This document shows, piece by piece, positions 11,600 to 23,437 of a stretch of DNA of 64,000 nucleotides (positions are counted from its first letter, which is position 1; the number at the start of each line of letters is the position of its first letter). The DNA comes from Bremia lactucae. Lineage: Eukaryota > Oomycota > Peronosporomycetes > Peronosporales > Peronosporaceae. Location: assembly GCF_004359215.1 (NCBI RefSeq), contig NC_090611.1, positions 4,491,113-4,555,112 on the forward strand, written 5' to 3'. The position numbers and the translations under genes were made by a program. The notes beneath the pieces were generated by a model. It did no database searches and was not told the origin of the DNA. It saw only the letters and a list, made by a program, of their open reading frames with translations.

Positions 11600-12420
11600 C
11601 ATTATACAAGGATTTGATTGATTTTAGGGATGTATTCCCTGCAACGGTTCCATGCGAGTTGCCTAAGGATAAAGGCACTCGACTTGAGATTGAGAACAAG
11701 TACTTGCGATCGATAAATACTTTATCAGTCGATTAAAAGCGGGCTATGTAAAGGATTCAACCTTCCAACATAGCTCTCCGACCCTCTGTGTGCTCACTGC
11801 TGTGTACGAGATGTCCTGTTCACTCATCCGATAAACTGAATGCTGCATCGGTACCGCTCAAATGCCGATGCCTAGAAAAGACGTAATCATAGATATTATG
11901 TCTAAGAGTACCATCTTTACGCCTATGGATTCAATGAATGAATTTTATTAGATCCTTATGCGTGAACGGGACAGCCCGTACACAGCAGTGAGCACTTCCA
12001 GTGGGATGCTCTGGGAATGGCTAGTTATTCCACAGGGGCTTAGTTACGCCCCTGCAACATTCAACAGATGCGTAACGAATCTGTTAAGACCGGTGCGAGC
12101 ATTCGCACCGAGTTGATGTATTTGTCCGCAGCTGGACTATGGACGGAAAGACGGACGTGGTAGTTCATAAAATTCACGTTAGTCAGGTTCGTACACTTCT
12201 GCGAACGCATAAGGTGTACGCAAATCTCAAGAAGTGTATATTCGCTGCAAGCGAAATACCACTTCTTGGATGCATCGTCGGAAAACACGGCGTGCGCCCT
12301 AATACCGAAAAGATTGAGGCAAATACGGACTGACCAGTTCCAGTCGATGTCAAGGGACTTCGAATGTCCTTAAGCTAGCGGCGTACTTGCACAAGTACTC
12401 AAGCAATTATGCCGAGACGA
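11600..12420 (+). pseudogene. Gypsy RT fragment, catalytic YxDD lost (element 2)
   Basis: RT text is visible as SGMLWEWLVIPQGLSYAPATF at 12000-12062 and DGKTDVVVHKIHVSQVRTLL at 12140-12200. Between them AFAPS is followed by a stop where the FDD motif should be, so the catalytic core is deleted. Several other stops and deletions occur. Confidence 0.75.
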
Positions 12421-12479
12421 CAGTTCATCCATCTCGTCTCTTGAAAAAAAAGACAAGAAATGGTTATGAAACGCTGATT

Positions 12480-12890
12480 GTCAGCGTTCCAATGAATGGA
12501 TCAAGCATAGCTTGATGCAATCACCTATCTCGACGATTGTAGATCAAGACAGACCATTTCGTGTGGTCTGTGACGCCAGCGATTTCGTAATCGGCTGTGC
12601 GTTAATGCAATCCGATACAGACGGCGCGGAGCGCGTTGTCTGTTACCAATCGCGTCTGCTGCAACTAGCTTAACGCAATTACCCAGTGCATGACAAGGAA
12701 CTCCTTGCCATGAAATATGCATTGGCTAAGTTTAGGGTCTATCTCCTAGGAGATAGACCGTTCATCGTATATACGGACCATGCGTCATTACACACGGCCG
12801 TAAATAGCCCACACCTCTCGCGAAGAATGGCGAGGTGGCTATCCTTCTTCGCGGAGTATAACTTCTTCGTGGAATATAAATCATGACGAC
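12480..12890 (+). pseudogene. Gypsy RNase H fragment (element 2)
   Basis: The segment FRVVCDASDFVIGCALMQSD at about 12560-12620 is followed by the well-kept frame 12686-12886 (KELLAMKYALAKFRVYLLGD, FIVYTDHASLHTAV, RMARWLSFFAEYNFFVEY). It ends at a TGA and joins abruptly at about 12905 to gag-like sequence of the next element, so everything after RNase H is missing. Confidence 0.8.
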
Positions 12891-12904
12891 TTAATGTCGT
12901 CGCT

Positions 12905-13790
12905 GATGCGTTTTGAAACTTTTCAACCTCCAGACGGCAAAAAAGCGGAGGTCCAGAACCTGTGGAGAGCGAGAAACCTCGCAAACGATGCCAAAAATGC
13001 AAACGTTGTCAAAAGACGAGCGACTACACCTATAAGTTAGTGCCCACGCCCAGTGCCTAGAAATACTGAGCGAGACGATCGACCTCCCGCTAGGAACAGC
13101 GGTAGGCGCAGATTCGACGCTGTTGCAGATTTACAACAGCGTGGCGGATCGCCAAAATATGATCGGGGTCAGTAGGTTCGGAGCACCTGCTGGTCTAGCA
13201 ACGTCAAAAGAATATGCAGGCCTTTTGACGAAGTTGCTCCTCACACATATACATTGTATGTAACTGCCCCAAGTGCTAAAGTTAACCTCATCACCTTAAA
13301 AATTAAAGTGGCAAATAACTTGCCACTAAAGTCCCTAGTCAATTGTAGGGCGTCGAAAAATTCCATTAGACGCCAATCTCTACAAGATCGCAGGCTCGAA
13401 TTCATTGAGCACGATATCCCTCTGACGAAGATGACAGTGCGCCCAGCAACGGGAACATCGAAACAGTAAATATATGTGTAGTTGGTTTCCCACACACGTT
13501 GAAGGGTAAACAGTACGATGATCGTTTCGTCGTTTAAGATTTAGATCACAAATTTGATGTCATCTTAGATTTAATATGTGTTACCCATGCATAAACTGGC
13601 AGCATCAAGCCGTGACGATGTCGGCCTCTGTTCATCAGATGGCCACTTGATGAACGTCTTGGAGCATCCACAAGGGTGTGGATGCCCTACGAGTGAGTTC
13701 GATGGCCTCACTTGTGGTTCGGTCGTTTGCACGACTGCAAATACCTTAGTGTGAATACCCATCAGACTGTGGAGTTAGATCCCGACGGCT
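12905..13790 (+). pseudogene. Gypsy gag end and retropepsin (element 3)
   Basis: CCHC-like CQKCKRCQKTSDYTYKLV is followed by a protease start LVNCRASKNSIRR near 13340-13375. The catalytic Asp is Asn and the following Gly is Arg. The hydrophobic end of the protease (FVV-DLDHKFDVI) is frameshifted at 13535-13570. This block starts a second internal region directly after the RNase H of element 2. Confidence 0.7.
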
Positions 13791-14129
13791 GTGCACAAGC
13801 ACACGCAGCGTCGAAGATCGACTAATCGAATAAGTTGAGTGGTACGAAACAATGATGTTTGCTGGAATAGCAACATCTAAGAAATTATCAAATGCCTCTC
13901 TATAAGAGACAGTGCGAAATTCCTAGATCGACTTGATCGTAGTGGATCTCGCTCTAATTGCAAAACCACAGCTAGAGGCTGTTGGGAAGGATATTCCCCA
14001 AACAAAACTTGAGGGAATAAGTCTCCAAGAATTTGCAGATTTCCGAAGTAGGAACTGAGACATTAAATGTCTTAGTAAGCAACGGATCAAGTGTAGGCGC
14101 CTATTCACTTGATCTGATAGCGTCTCGAA

Positions 14130-15180
14130 GTTAACTTTGGAGATAACTCAATTGCCAATGCTAGAATCGAAACGGTTTTTGCGTGATCTGCGTAGTCGTA
14201 AAGTCAAGCCGCTCTATGTACATGTCACAGATGACAAGTGCTTTGCCGATATGCGGTCGGCTATAGCATTTCCGGAGAGCGAACAGGTTCTCAGCAGCTC
14301 ATCGATGGCCGAGATTGTCCTCGAAAAGAAGACTCGATTGAAAGTCTTACGTCCCAATCTTTGGAGTCCTTGAGGCTTAATTTTTCTGTAAAGATCTGAT
14401 TGAATATAAGGATGTATTCTCTGAATTCGTACCGTGCGACTTGCCTAAGGATAAAGGCCCTCTGCACAAAAACGACTTAATACCAGGTTCGAAATATTGT
14501 GTCATTAAGCAGTGGCCATTACTGCGCGAGCAAGTATTAACGGTCGCAAATTCTCTGCCGATCGCTTAGCAGGTCGTAGGAGGAAGTCAATCCCTACATA
14601 GCTCTCTGGCTTTCTGTGTGCGTATTGAAACAAGATATTGGCGGTTTGTGCATGCTTTCAATAAATTGAACGCTGCAACGGCACCGGCTCAAACGCCGAT
14701 ACTGCAAAAAGACGTAATCAGTGCGATGGTAAGTCAAAGAGTACTATCTTTTCGTCAATGGATCTGATGGATGGATTCTATCATATCTTCATGCGTGAAC
14801 AAAATATCCCGTTCACAGCAGTAAGAACCCCAAGCGGAATATTATGTGAAGGGCTAGATATGCCACAGGGTCTTAGTAATCCCCCTGCAACATTCGACAG
14901 ATGTGTAATTAATCGATTGCAATCGGCGCAAAATTTGGCACTGAGCTATTTTTCGATGATGTCTTCAGTCATGGCCGAGCCATGAGCGGAAAATCGGACA
15001 TTGAAGTTCATTGTGCCCACGCCCGCAAGGTTCTTACTCTGCTACGAAACCATAAGCTTTATGCAAATCTCAAGAAGTATATATTCGATGCAAGCGGAAT
15101 AGCATTGTGCGTAAACATGGTGTACGCCCAGATTCGAAAAAGATCAAGGCGATCACTGACTGACATTGGCCAGTCGATGT
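14130..15180 (+). pseudogene. Gypsy linker and RT, frameshifted (element 3)
   Basis: The linker (ITQLPMLESKRFLRDLRSRKVK) is open at 14137-14373. The RT starts at about 14400, and 14758-14985 reads MDLMDGFYHIFMREQNIPFT and MPQGLSNPPATFDRCV. The catalytic motif region at 14943-14966 would read YF-DDVF only after a one-base frameshift. Additional stops occur upstream. Confidence 0.75.
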
Positions 15181-15188
15181 AAAAGGAC

Positions 15189-15780
15189 TTGAAACCTCTT
15201 TGGCTCAATGGCGTACTTTCATTAGTACTTCGAAATTATGCCGAAATGACAGTACATCTTTCTTCTTTGCTGAAGAATAGTGTAAAGTGGTTATGGAAAG
15301 CTGATTGTCAGCGTTCGTTTTTGGGTATCAAGCAAATCTTGACGCAATCGCCAATGCTGGCGATTGCGGAGCAAGGCAGACCATTTCATGTGGTCTGTGA
15401 CGCCAGCGATCTTGCAATTGGCTGTGCGTCATCGCAATATGACACAGAGCGCGTCCGTTATTATCAATCGCGTCACCTTCAACCAGGAAGCAACTATCCA
15501 TTGTATGACAAGAAGCTTCATGCCATGAAATACGCACTGGTTAAGTTTACGGTCTATCCTATGGGAGATAGACAATTTATTGTTTATACGGACCATGCGT
15601 CTATACGCACGGCCGTAAACAGTCCTCACTTTTCGCAAAGAGTAGCGAGATGGTTGTCTTTCTTCGCGAAGTGATACTTCTCCGTGGAGTTTAGACCAGG
15701 ATGATTTAATGTCGTCACTGATGCCCTTTCGCGCCGGCCCGATTCTAAGCCGGCTGCTCAAAGCAACACTGAGAATAAAG
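15189..15780 (+). pseudogene. Gypsy RNase H (element 3)
   Basis: One open frame (15189-15674) holds the connection domain and RNase H: FHVVCDASDLAIGCASSQYD, MKYALVKFTVYPMGD, FIVYTDHASIRTAVNSPHF. A stop at 15672-15674 cuts it within FFAEYNFF. It is better preserved than the element 2 copy. Confidence 0.8.
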
Positions 15781-15949
15781 CCCACTGTTTCAAAAATAAG
15801 TGTTCCGTCGTCAACATTACTAGACAACGTTAGAAGAGCCTATTAAGAAGATAAGGCTCAAAGGGTTGATGGATTTCCTTAAACATTTATCACAACAATC
15901 CTTATGGACTATCGAAATTGTATCGATCCGTTGAGGATCGATACACAAC

Positions 15950-16480
15950 ACGCAGTGGCTTACTGTTTTGATCAGCCATTGCGTGCGAAACATCTCGTGT
16001 CGTGATCCCCACCATAACGATTTGCGCTTACGCATCATGGTTGAGTGCCACGATCCACCAATAAGCGGGCAACGCGAGCGTGAGAAATCTTATCACACTA
16101 TAAGCCGCGACTTGAATTGGCCATGCCAGTATGAGTTCCGCAAGTACATACGGGCTTACGAATTTCGTCAACGAGTGAAGCCTAGTATGCTCCGTTACAA
16201 CCTCTGCCTGTTCTGGCAGAGTGTTGGCAGTCCGTATCTATGAAAATCCCCTTCCGATTACCCGAAGACGACCACAAGAATATTGGTTTTCGTGTGTTTG
16301 TTGATAATTTTAGCAAGATGGACCATCTTGCTGCAACCGGAGTCGACCACAGCCAACGACTGTGCTCGTGTCTTGGTTGACACGATATTTAGACTTCATG
16401 GGTTACCCCATGTTCTTACCCGTGGTAGAATTTGTCATCAACAATTTAGTGCATGCGTCTACAAAGCATACACCGTCTTT
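15950..16480 (+). pseudogene. Gypsy integrase (element 3)
   Basis: The zinc-binding domain is at 15990-16200 (RIMVECHDPPISGQREREK, YEFRKYIRAYEFRQRVKP). Part of the core is at 16280-16420 (FVDNFSKMDHLAA-like, ESTTANDCARVLVDTIFRLHG). The second-Asp segment and the HPETDGQTER block are missing because the sequence jumps to FVINNLVHASTKHTPSFMDG at 16430. Confidence 0.75.
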
Positions 16481-17950
16481 CATGGATGGCTTACGCCATC
16501 TACGTATACCCACAATGTTTGATATTAACTCTTACTCAAGGGTGGGGACGGACTCGCTCGAGCAAAGACAATCTAGCTTTTACTCATCACGCATTGACCT
16601 TACGTTCAATGCGAAGGATACCAATGTTGATTCAACTAACATTGAAGTAAAAATACTCAGCCATAGCGATAATGCTTTAATTGGCTTTTTCAGGATGCTT
16701 AAAGACTTTGCATCGAAAACAATAATATAAGTGCGAGCAATAATGCTCTCACTAATGATGATAATGACATCACCACAGTGCGCACTGGTCGAACTGGTCG
16801 AACTGTAGACACAGACAAAACCGAGTCAGCAGGAGCATTCCTGCTGGGTTGAGAAGCAGTGGTTCGTTTTGTACAGGATTTTATCGCTGATGCGGTGGAC
16901 CAACAGAAAGTGAACTCTGACAAAAGTGGAAGAGCAAACAGTTTATCATGTAATGCAATGATCTAGACGATAAAACCTACGAAACATGTAGTAACGAATG
17001 TGGGCAGTTAAAAAATACTGCCCAGGTGTGTCGGCCCGTTTCGTTAACTACATCTCCAAGGAAATGCTACACGATCGAGCTGCCTCGTAGGATGCGTTCG
17101 CTCCAACGTTTTATGTCGGGCATCTCCGCCCGTACCATCTGTACGAGTCTTCTTCCGGTCCGAATTAAACTGGTACGGTCGTCTAGGGCATTCGCCCAAG
17201 CCTGATGGTCCCGAGCCGAACCCTAATGGTCTCGGGACCGAGTCTATTTCTTATGAACCAGACGATCCAATCTTTCCTGCAAGGAAGAAATCTTTTGACA
17301 AGCTGTCACTTGCTCATTTTAAAGGGACTGATGTATACTCTCGTTCGCAAGTGATCAATCGCAACTTGTGCACGGTTTTGCCACTGGTCACGAGGAACAC
17401 GGTCGACCGTCCTCACTAAGTCGCGGCGATGGGATCGCACGTGATCAATGTCCTCCCGTAAGTAACGGAGGACATTATCCAAGTCACGATGTTGACTCGG
17501 GCTCGGCGAATGAGGCGGTCCCGATATTCCCTCCCCCTCCTCATCCATTGGCGGATTCGACTGGTGAGAAACGTTTTCTAGTTGAAAGCTTCTTGAAGGG
17601 TTCGAACAAACTCACATGATAGTTAGGAACCCCGTTCCCAACTGATGACGGACGTTCCGGGTCTCGTTCGGCAGTACGAAGAGACACACCCTCTTCCACA
17701 GGTGGTCATCAGAAAGCGAGCGTTCACCGCGCACGTAAAAGGATTGGAGGGTTTTAATTCCTTTGCGCATCTCACAAGAGGTGAGCGTCTTTCAGTGAGG
17801 ATCTTCAAGAACCTTGAAACATTGCGGTCCGTCCCTGGTGATGCATACATTATACATCACCAGAGTTACCGTCGTTCATGGAGTCATTACAAGATGACTC
17901 CGCACCAAAAGGGTCTGACGAAGTGTCAAACAACTTTGTAATAACCTCTT
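16480..17950 (+). pseudogene. Gypsy integrase tail with damaged chromodomain (element 3)
   Basis: The tail includes a coiled region near 16850 (VRFVQDFIADAV), TFYVGHLRPYHL at 17110-17145, and PPPPHPLADSTGEKRFLVESFL at 17530-17590, the start of a chromodomain. Its core (expected YLVRWRGYP) is deleted. VPGLVRQYEETHPLPQVV follows at 17650-17705. The same order is seen, better kept, at 45900-46560. Confidence 0.7.
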
Positions 17951-18284
17951 TAGTTGTCACGTTAGAGCCTGTAGATTTAACGGACGTGGCCGGCTGATCC
18001 GGAGGCCTTCCCATTTGCCACTGAGTCGGGCGATGACGCCGACTCGGCGCAGCCACGTACAATGGGAGTTGCAGGTGACTTGTCACTGCCACCTGCAATG
18101 GTGACATATACCAGTCACTTCCAATTGGAGAAGGCTCTTATGTATTCCCCCCTATATATCTACTGAAACATTTGCATTATATAAGAAACCAATACTGAAG
18201 AATTTACAGGGAAAGACATAATAGAATTTCTCTGTCCTTCCACATCAGTCACTATTGTGCCTGTTGGTTAAGGGTGGGGGTGGT

Positions 18285-18800
18285 AAGACGTGGTGTCCCG
18301 TTACATAAATATCATTATAATAAGAATAATAATAAATTTAATTTCTATGAGAGGAAATGAATAAAGAAGTTTAAAAATTATTTACTTTATTAATTTGACT
18401 TAAATAGTTCCAATAATACCAATTTTGGTATTATTGACGCAATAAGACATCAGTTCTATTGATTGGTTAATTTAAGTTTGAATCAACCCCGCCAATCGTC
18501 ACAAGACACGATTGTGCGGTGCGCAAGTAGGCGTCATGCATAGCTAATTATTAATATAATGAAGTCAGCAGTAGATAGAAGATCGTTACGAAGGAACTTA
18601 ACATATTAATAATTTTTGCTTGTATCTTTATTATAAAGCTTAGAATTAACCTTTGGTAGCTAGGTCTTCCTAGCTACTTATAATCTTCCTCTGCACGTCG
18701 TGTATATGAAGTAGTCGAGGCGCATCACCTTAACTGTAGTCTGTGTTGGTTTACTAGTGCTGTAATTAGTAGTAGCAATGGGTAGGTAAAAAGCAACATG
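18285..18800 (+). repeat. LTR, family B (copy 1, degraded)
   Basis: Starts in GGTGTCCCGTTACATAAATA. It shares GAGAGGAAATGAATAAAGA, the palindrome-like ACCAATTTTGGTATTATTG, the CGCCAATCG..CACGATTG block and CCTCTGCACG with copies at 49571 (inverted) and 50296. The 3' end is eroded. It probably was the 3' LTR of element 3. Confidence 0.6.
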
Positions 18801-19012
18801 TATTATATATAATCTATGAATATTTGTTGGTCGTGTTTAATAAAAATCTATATTTTTTTATGAAACATATACCGAAAGACGCGCACACTTTCTCATTCAT
18901 CACAGATACTACAACTTCGTAGCAGCATAGTCACTCATCTTAAATTGTCACTTTAATGACTTTCTCCCGCCGCGTGGCTACAGACAATACACTTAAGTCA
19001 ATTAAAGTACCA
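18801..19012. promoter_or_regulatory. Upstream region of the Sec12-like gene
   Basis: About 210 bases separate the decayed LTR from the first ATG. It includes a TTCTCATTCATCACAG stretch at 18889-18904 that resembles the pyrimidine-flanked CATT initiator of oomycete promoters. The assignment is weak. Confidence 0.25.
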
Positions 19013-20961
19013 TGCAGGTCAAGTACCCGATCATGGGGTTGTCATACGCCCGCGGCTTGTTTGCCATCTGCGGTGGCGGAGGGTCGCTGAAGTCCGGCAT
19101 TAAAAATACCGTCGTTCGTAGCCCCTCGTGCCTTCGCCTTCTTCTTCTATGTAATATACTCATGGAACCATGATACCGTCCCTCTACAGGATATTTATCA
19201 ACTCGATGACACGGACCCGACTGGATTTAGCAAACAAATCACGGCCGACACGGGACGGGAACTGGCTTCCGGTGTCGCCTTCTCGCACGACGGCGAGCTC
19301 CTTGCCGTATCCGTCGGTGCTGGCTGCTGGGTTTACCATTTAAATTTTAACGAAAAGACCATCACTCTGCTTGTTAAATTCCGCACGGATTTTCATGCCG
19401 AGGAAAGCGCGCAATCCTGTGCGCGCTTCGTTGGGAATTCGATTATTGTCACAGGAGGTGAAGACGGGATCGTGCGGATCTGGCGCCTTAGTCACGATCC
19501 GTTTAAGCCTGAGAAAGAAGTGGGCACGGCCCGAGCATTAGCAGTGGCAGACGAGCAAGACGTCCATGTCAGTGGCAAACCAGTCGAGCAGCCAAAGCTC
19601 GGAGACTGTGTGATTCACGACGTCCATGCCAGTGGCAAACCAGTCGAGCAGCCAAAGCTCGGAGACTGTGTGATTCACGGCGTCCACATGGTCACACTTA
19701 CAAGGGAATATCGGAACCACACGAAACGAATTCGAGACATTGACGTGGATCTTTCCAGTCGCAACCTCGTGGTCTCGAGCTCAGAAGATCAGTCGTGTCA
19801 TTTATGGCGACTGACGGAAGTGACGCCAATCTGTAAGTTTTCCAAGGACGATGCGCTTGATATTGCCCTCCAACGACTCCGAAAGACACCGATTGTTGGA
19901 CTTCGAAAGCACGTGTTTCGCTGTGTGCGTTTTTCTAAGAGTGGACGCCGACTCTTTACGTTGCTCACGCCCGCACGTGGCGACTCGATTTTAATCAAAT
20001 GGAAGCCACAAACCATTGCCCAAGAGAAGGCAGACCAGTGGTTATGGGAGGTGGAGCATGTTGCTATTGCAGGGGATAAACCCGTCGCGAGTCTTTGTGT
20101 GAGTCCAGACGACCGGTTTGTGTGTACCGCTGCCGTGACTGGCGAAATTAAAGTGTGTCTAGCATCAACGTTGCAGCAGTATTCCATCCAGTCGACGGGA
20201 CAGCACTCGTTTGCTATTACAGGCCTAAGCTTTGCGCCGTCAGCGGATAAGCAGACACCTTTTTATTATTTGGTCAGTGGAGGAGCCGACAAGAATTTGC
20301 TCAGTCATACGATTCCATTCGAAGGCGGTCTCGTGCGGTCGGGAATGGAAAATCTTGCGAGTGGCTTGAAACGAGTCATTCGGTCGACTATTGGATTTTG
20401 GCTGAATCTTTGGATGGCCACGACTTTGCTATTTATTCTCTTGCTATTTATTCATGCGCAAGGAGCGCTGTTATTGGATGGCCCATTGGCAGGCTTCAAT
20501 GTATGAGTCGTGACTTGAAATTCGTGTTTTATATGATAACGTGGACTTATATGATAATGTGTACTGTTGGCGTATTGTTCAGGATTTGACGTCGCTAAGC
20601 TTGGAGTCATCGGATTTTTTTGCGACTATTCTGGCACTTGTCATTAGCTTTATCGTCACGTGGCTCTTTGCCACTTACAGCTCAGTGACGAGCCGATTCT
20701 TTTGGAATGGTGTGCTCTATCTGCTTTCAGGGCTCGCAGCTTTTTTGGTAGCAATCTCAGCTAACCATGAAGTGATCTGGCAAACTGGCGATGCCGCCAT
20801 TGATGAGCTTCTCGGTACGATAAATGCGAATGTATAGTACTATTAAAAGTAGGTGTTGATGCTGGTTTGTGTGCTTTACAGAATACAAGATTGCCATTAT
20901 TTTTGGCATCTTGAGTACCGCATTCTTTTTCTGCCATTCATTGTTGGCAATGATACTATGA
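19013..20961 (+). CDS. Sec12/PREB-like WD40 membrane protein
   Basis: Probable guanine-nucleotide exchange factor for Sar1, acting at the ER to start COPII coat assembly. The N-terminus at 19013 contains CGGGGSLKSGIKN, which resembles the GGGG-x-x-K-x-G-[IV]-x-N signature of Sec12/PREB propellers. Exon 1 ends at 19110 or 19113 and exon 2 runs 19190-20500. It carries WD-type blades (LLAVSVGAGCWVYHL, VTGGEDGIVRIWRL, VVSSSEDQSCHLWRL, VCTAAVTGEIKV) and a membrane helix (MATTLLFILLLFIHAQGA). Introns 20501-20582 (AAT|GTATGAG..TTCAG) and 20815-20881 (G|GTACGA..TTACAG) are in phase and add exons 20583-20814 and 20882-20961. These encode three more hydrophobic helices. Classical Sec12 has one, so the C-terminus is unusual, or a second gene has fused. 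A 60-bp tandem duplication lies in exon 2. Family call moderately sure. Confidence 0.65.
19559..19678 (+). repeat. Two-copy 60-bp tandem duplication in Sec12-like exon 2
   Basis: Copies 19559-19618 and 19619-19678 differ at one base (GTC versus GCC in the fourth codon). Being 60 bp, the duplication keeps the frame and repeats 20 residues containing SGKPVEQPKLGDCVIH. It lies between propeller blades. Confidence 0.95.
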
Positions 20962-21468
20962 GTTTATTGCAAGGCAGATTGAATGAAGTTTATGAGAATG
21001 CATCACGAGCCGGTTATTCAACTCACAAGATTTAACGAAGTACTTATTATCCACTCTTTATTGCCATTAAAACCAATGTGCCAAAGTCAGTTAAATCTTA
21101 AATTATCGATTCGTTTCACTTCAGTGACTATTCTCTCAGTAATTGTAATTCAACAGATGACCACATTTCGTATATCAAATTGCTTTTTTTTGTAATCGAA
21201 ACAGCTGCCACGTTACTCTGCAAGGTCGTGCATAATAAATACATCCTTGCGCAAGCCTCAAAGAATATCACTAAAGCATGCCTCTAAAAATTAATCTCTT
21301 TGCCCCTTACGTAGAATGCATAATTTGCTTCATCTTTGAGAATTAGGTTTTGTTTGCTCCAACTTTTGAGCGAACTATGATCTATTATAGAGAAGTGCTG
21401 TTTATAATTGCCAAGTCAAAATTTCAAAAGTATCCCGAAGAGTCTATAAAGCATGCTGGACCAACAAC
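20962..21468. other. Intergenic, nothing recognised
   Basis: AT-rich spacer between two convergent genes. Short frames only. Confidence 0.6.
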
Positions 21469-23087
21469 TTATGGCATAAATATAGGCTGCTCTTTTAGGA
21501 GCTCTACGACCTCCAAGACTGTTTTACGATACTCTTCCTGCTCGAGGAGAATCCCGCTGACGTGGCCTCTTTTGATTTTTCTAAATTGTGCTGGTCTCCA
21601 CTGCTCGCGCAACCGCTAAAATAATTACGACAAAGTTAGCAGCGTCACCAAACTTTGCTATTCTACTACATGTTCTTCACTGAAGCGAACTAACCTGCCA
21701 CTGAGGCTCTGAGAAACCAATGTACTCGTCTTCAGTGCCGTATACAAATATGACAGCATCTGGTCGTCGCGGAGGCAAAAAGTTTTCAATATCAGTAATT
21801 GATAAAAAGAGCCTTAAGCGCTTTTTGGCTTCATTGACGGGATCAAGCGTTCCATTTAAAAAATCAATCTTTTCTTTGAAACCGTCCGTTACAGGGCTAA
21901 CCAGTTTTTTGTAAGACTCAACTAATGCATGTCCGGCAAGCATTTTATGATCCAGCAACTGAAGCTCGTGTTGCTTATACAGCGAGGGCCAATTGCAAGA
22001 TCCAGAAAGAAGGCCATCAGCGAACACTGGCGCAGCAGACGGCGGCGCTAACCACGCAATGGCCCCGACATCTCCAGAAAACACAGATGCAACCATAGCA
22101 GCATGTAATCCACCCATACTGCTTCCAGCAACCACTAGTAGCGAAAAGTTGTAAATATCACGAAAATGTGCTAACAAGGACTTTGCCTCTTCGATCGTCG
22201 CTTGACCTAATATCGTCAAATCGCTAACCCTAAACACGAGTAAAAATCATCTTTCGTAACCCATGAGGAACAAAATGGGGTTTGTTGTCAGCCATCACCT
22301 GCGTAACTTTGATCCTTTTTGTTGCGGAGGTTTGCGCTGTCCGTAAAAAGGGCCTTCTAAAATCTGTACCACTGTTAACACGTTTTTTAAAAGAGCCAAT
22401 ATTTTTGAAAATGTTTCGCACCAAGGTTGCAACCCCTTGCTTTGCCAAGGGGATAGCAACGGACGTCCTTCGATGCAGAAACCCGTGCTCACCGGTTCCT
22501 GGTAGCAACACTTCGTCACATGCACCAGTATTTCAGATGCTAGAAAGAGCAAATTTTTGATACGTAAACGTACGTACTAGTGGTCGATCCAGTCTTCCTT
22601 GCGGGATGCCCTTTGCCTGTCCTTCCCATTCCAATGGCGTGACCAATTCACAGAATGCATCAAGACTCGCTTTTGGAAGAAGCTGCTGCGCGTTGTCCAG
22701 TGTGCTTTGGAACTTTCCTACTCTTAGTGCGACTTTGGCTACCGACAATTTCTGGACGCTGTCCCACATTAAATGTTCTTCCTGCAATTCTACGACGTCA
22801 CTCATGCGTCGACTCTGCACCAATTCTAAAATTCGTGTTGGAGTATTTAAATCACCCCACCCATCGGAGAAGAACCCGTTAGGAAAAAGCATTGGGTTTT
22901 GCGTCACAGATGCCGCCGCACGGTCTAAAAAGCGGTGATGCGAGGCGGTGACGCCATCTAAAAGGCGACTAGGAGATCGTATTAAAGCAGCCAGTAGCCC
23001 CCAAGGATGAAATAAAGAGGCTTCTGCAATGTGAAATTGCAAAAGCCGCCGCCAAAAATTCACGCGCGGCTTCTTGGACACGCGCAT
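21469..23087 (-). CDS. ABHD18-type alpha/beta hydrolase (DUF2048), with introns
   Basis: Predicted serine hydrolase of the ABHD18 family. Exon 1 (23087 down to about 22560) opens MRVSKKPRVNFWRRLLQFHI and includes FFSDGWGDL, a family-like N-terminal region. The next exon has LLPGTGEHGFLHRR, equivalent to the family's AGTGDHGFWRR stretch, up to 22422. Introns 22364-22421 and 22230-22298 join in frame to ILEGPFYGQRKPPQQKGS and VSDLTILGQ. Exon 22229-21695 holds the nucleophile elbow VVAGSSMGGLHAAM. Intron 21616-21694 leads to the last exon 21615-21469 with GHVSGILLEQEEYRKTV, containing the likely catalytic His. The link between exon 1 and the second exon (22500-22560) is unresolved: it needs a frameshift or an unusually short intron. 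Confidence 0.75.
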
Positions 23088-23437
23088 GAGTAACAGAAAA
23101 AGCCGAATGACTTATTTAGAGCATTTTTGCTGACACCTCCTGCACTATGATTGGTGGATAAGACACATTCGATTATTCGCTTTGTGTCTCGATTGCCCAT
23201 CATTTACTCTACATTTTAATAAATCACAAAATACCATCGAATAAGACAATAGCTAACTTTGATAGGACGTTTCTATGCGAGGAGTTGATGAAAAAAAGCT
23301 CGTTTTATGTTGGAGCTATTTTGGCGAGACAATTCTTTTTAAGAATACCTCGATCAATGGAAAAGTTTCTACACAATAGTACTAAGCAAATATCACGTGT
23401 GCACAACAGCACCAATGAGTAAAAATTTTGGATTATC
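23088..23437. other. Intergenic, nothing recognised
   Basis: Upstream region of the ABHD18-type gene (its promoter side). No frame or repeat recognised. Confidence 0.5.
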
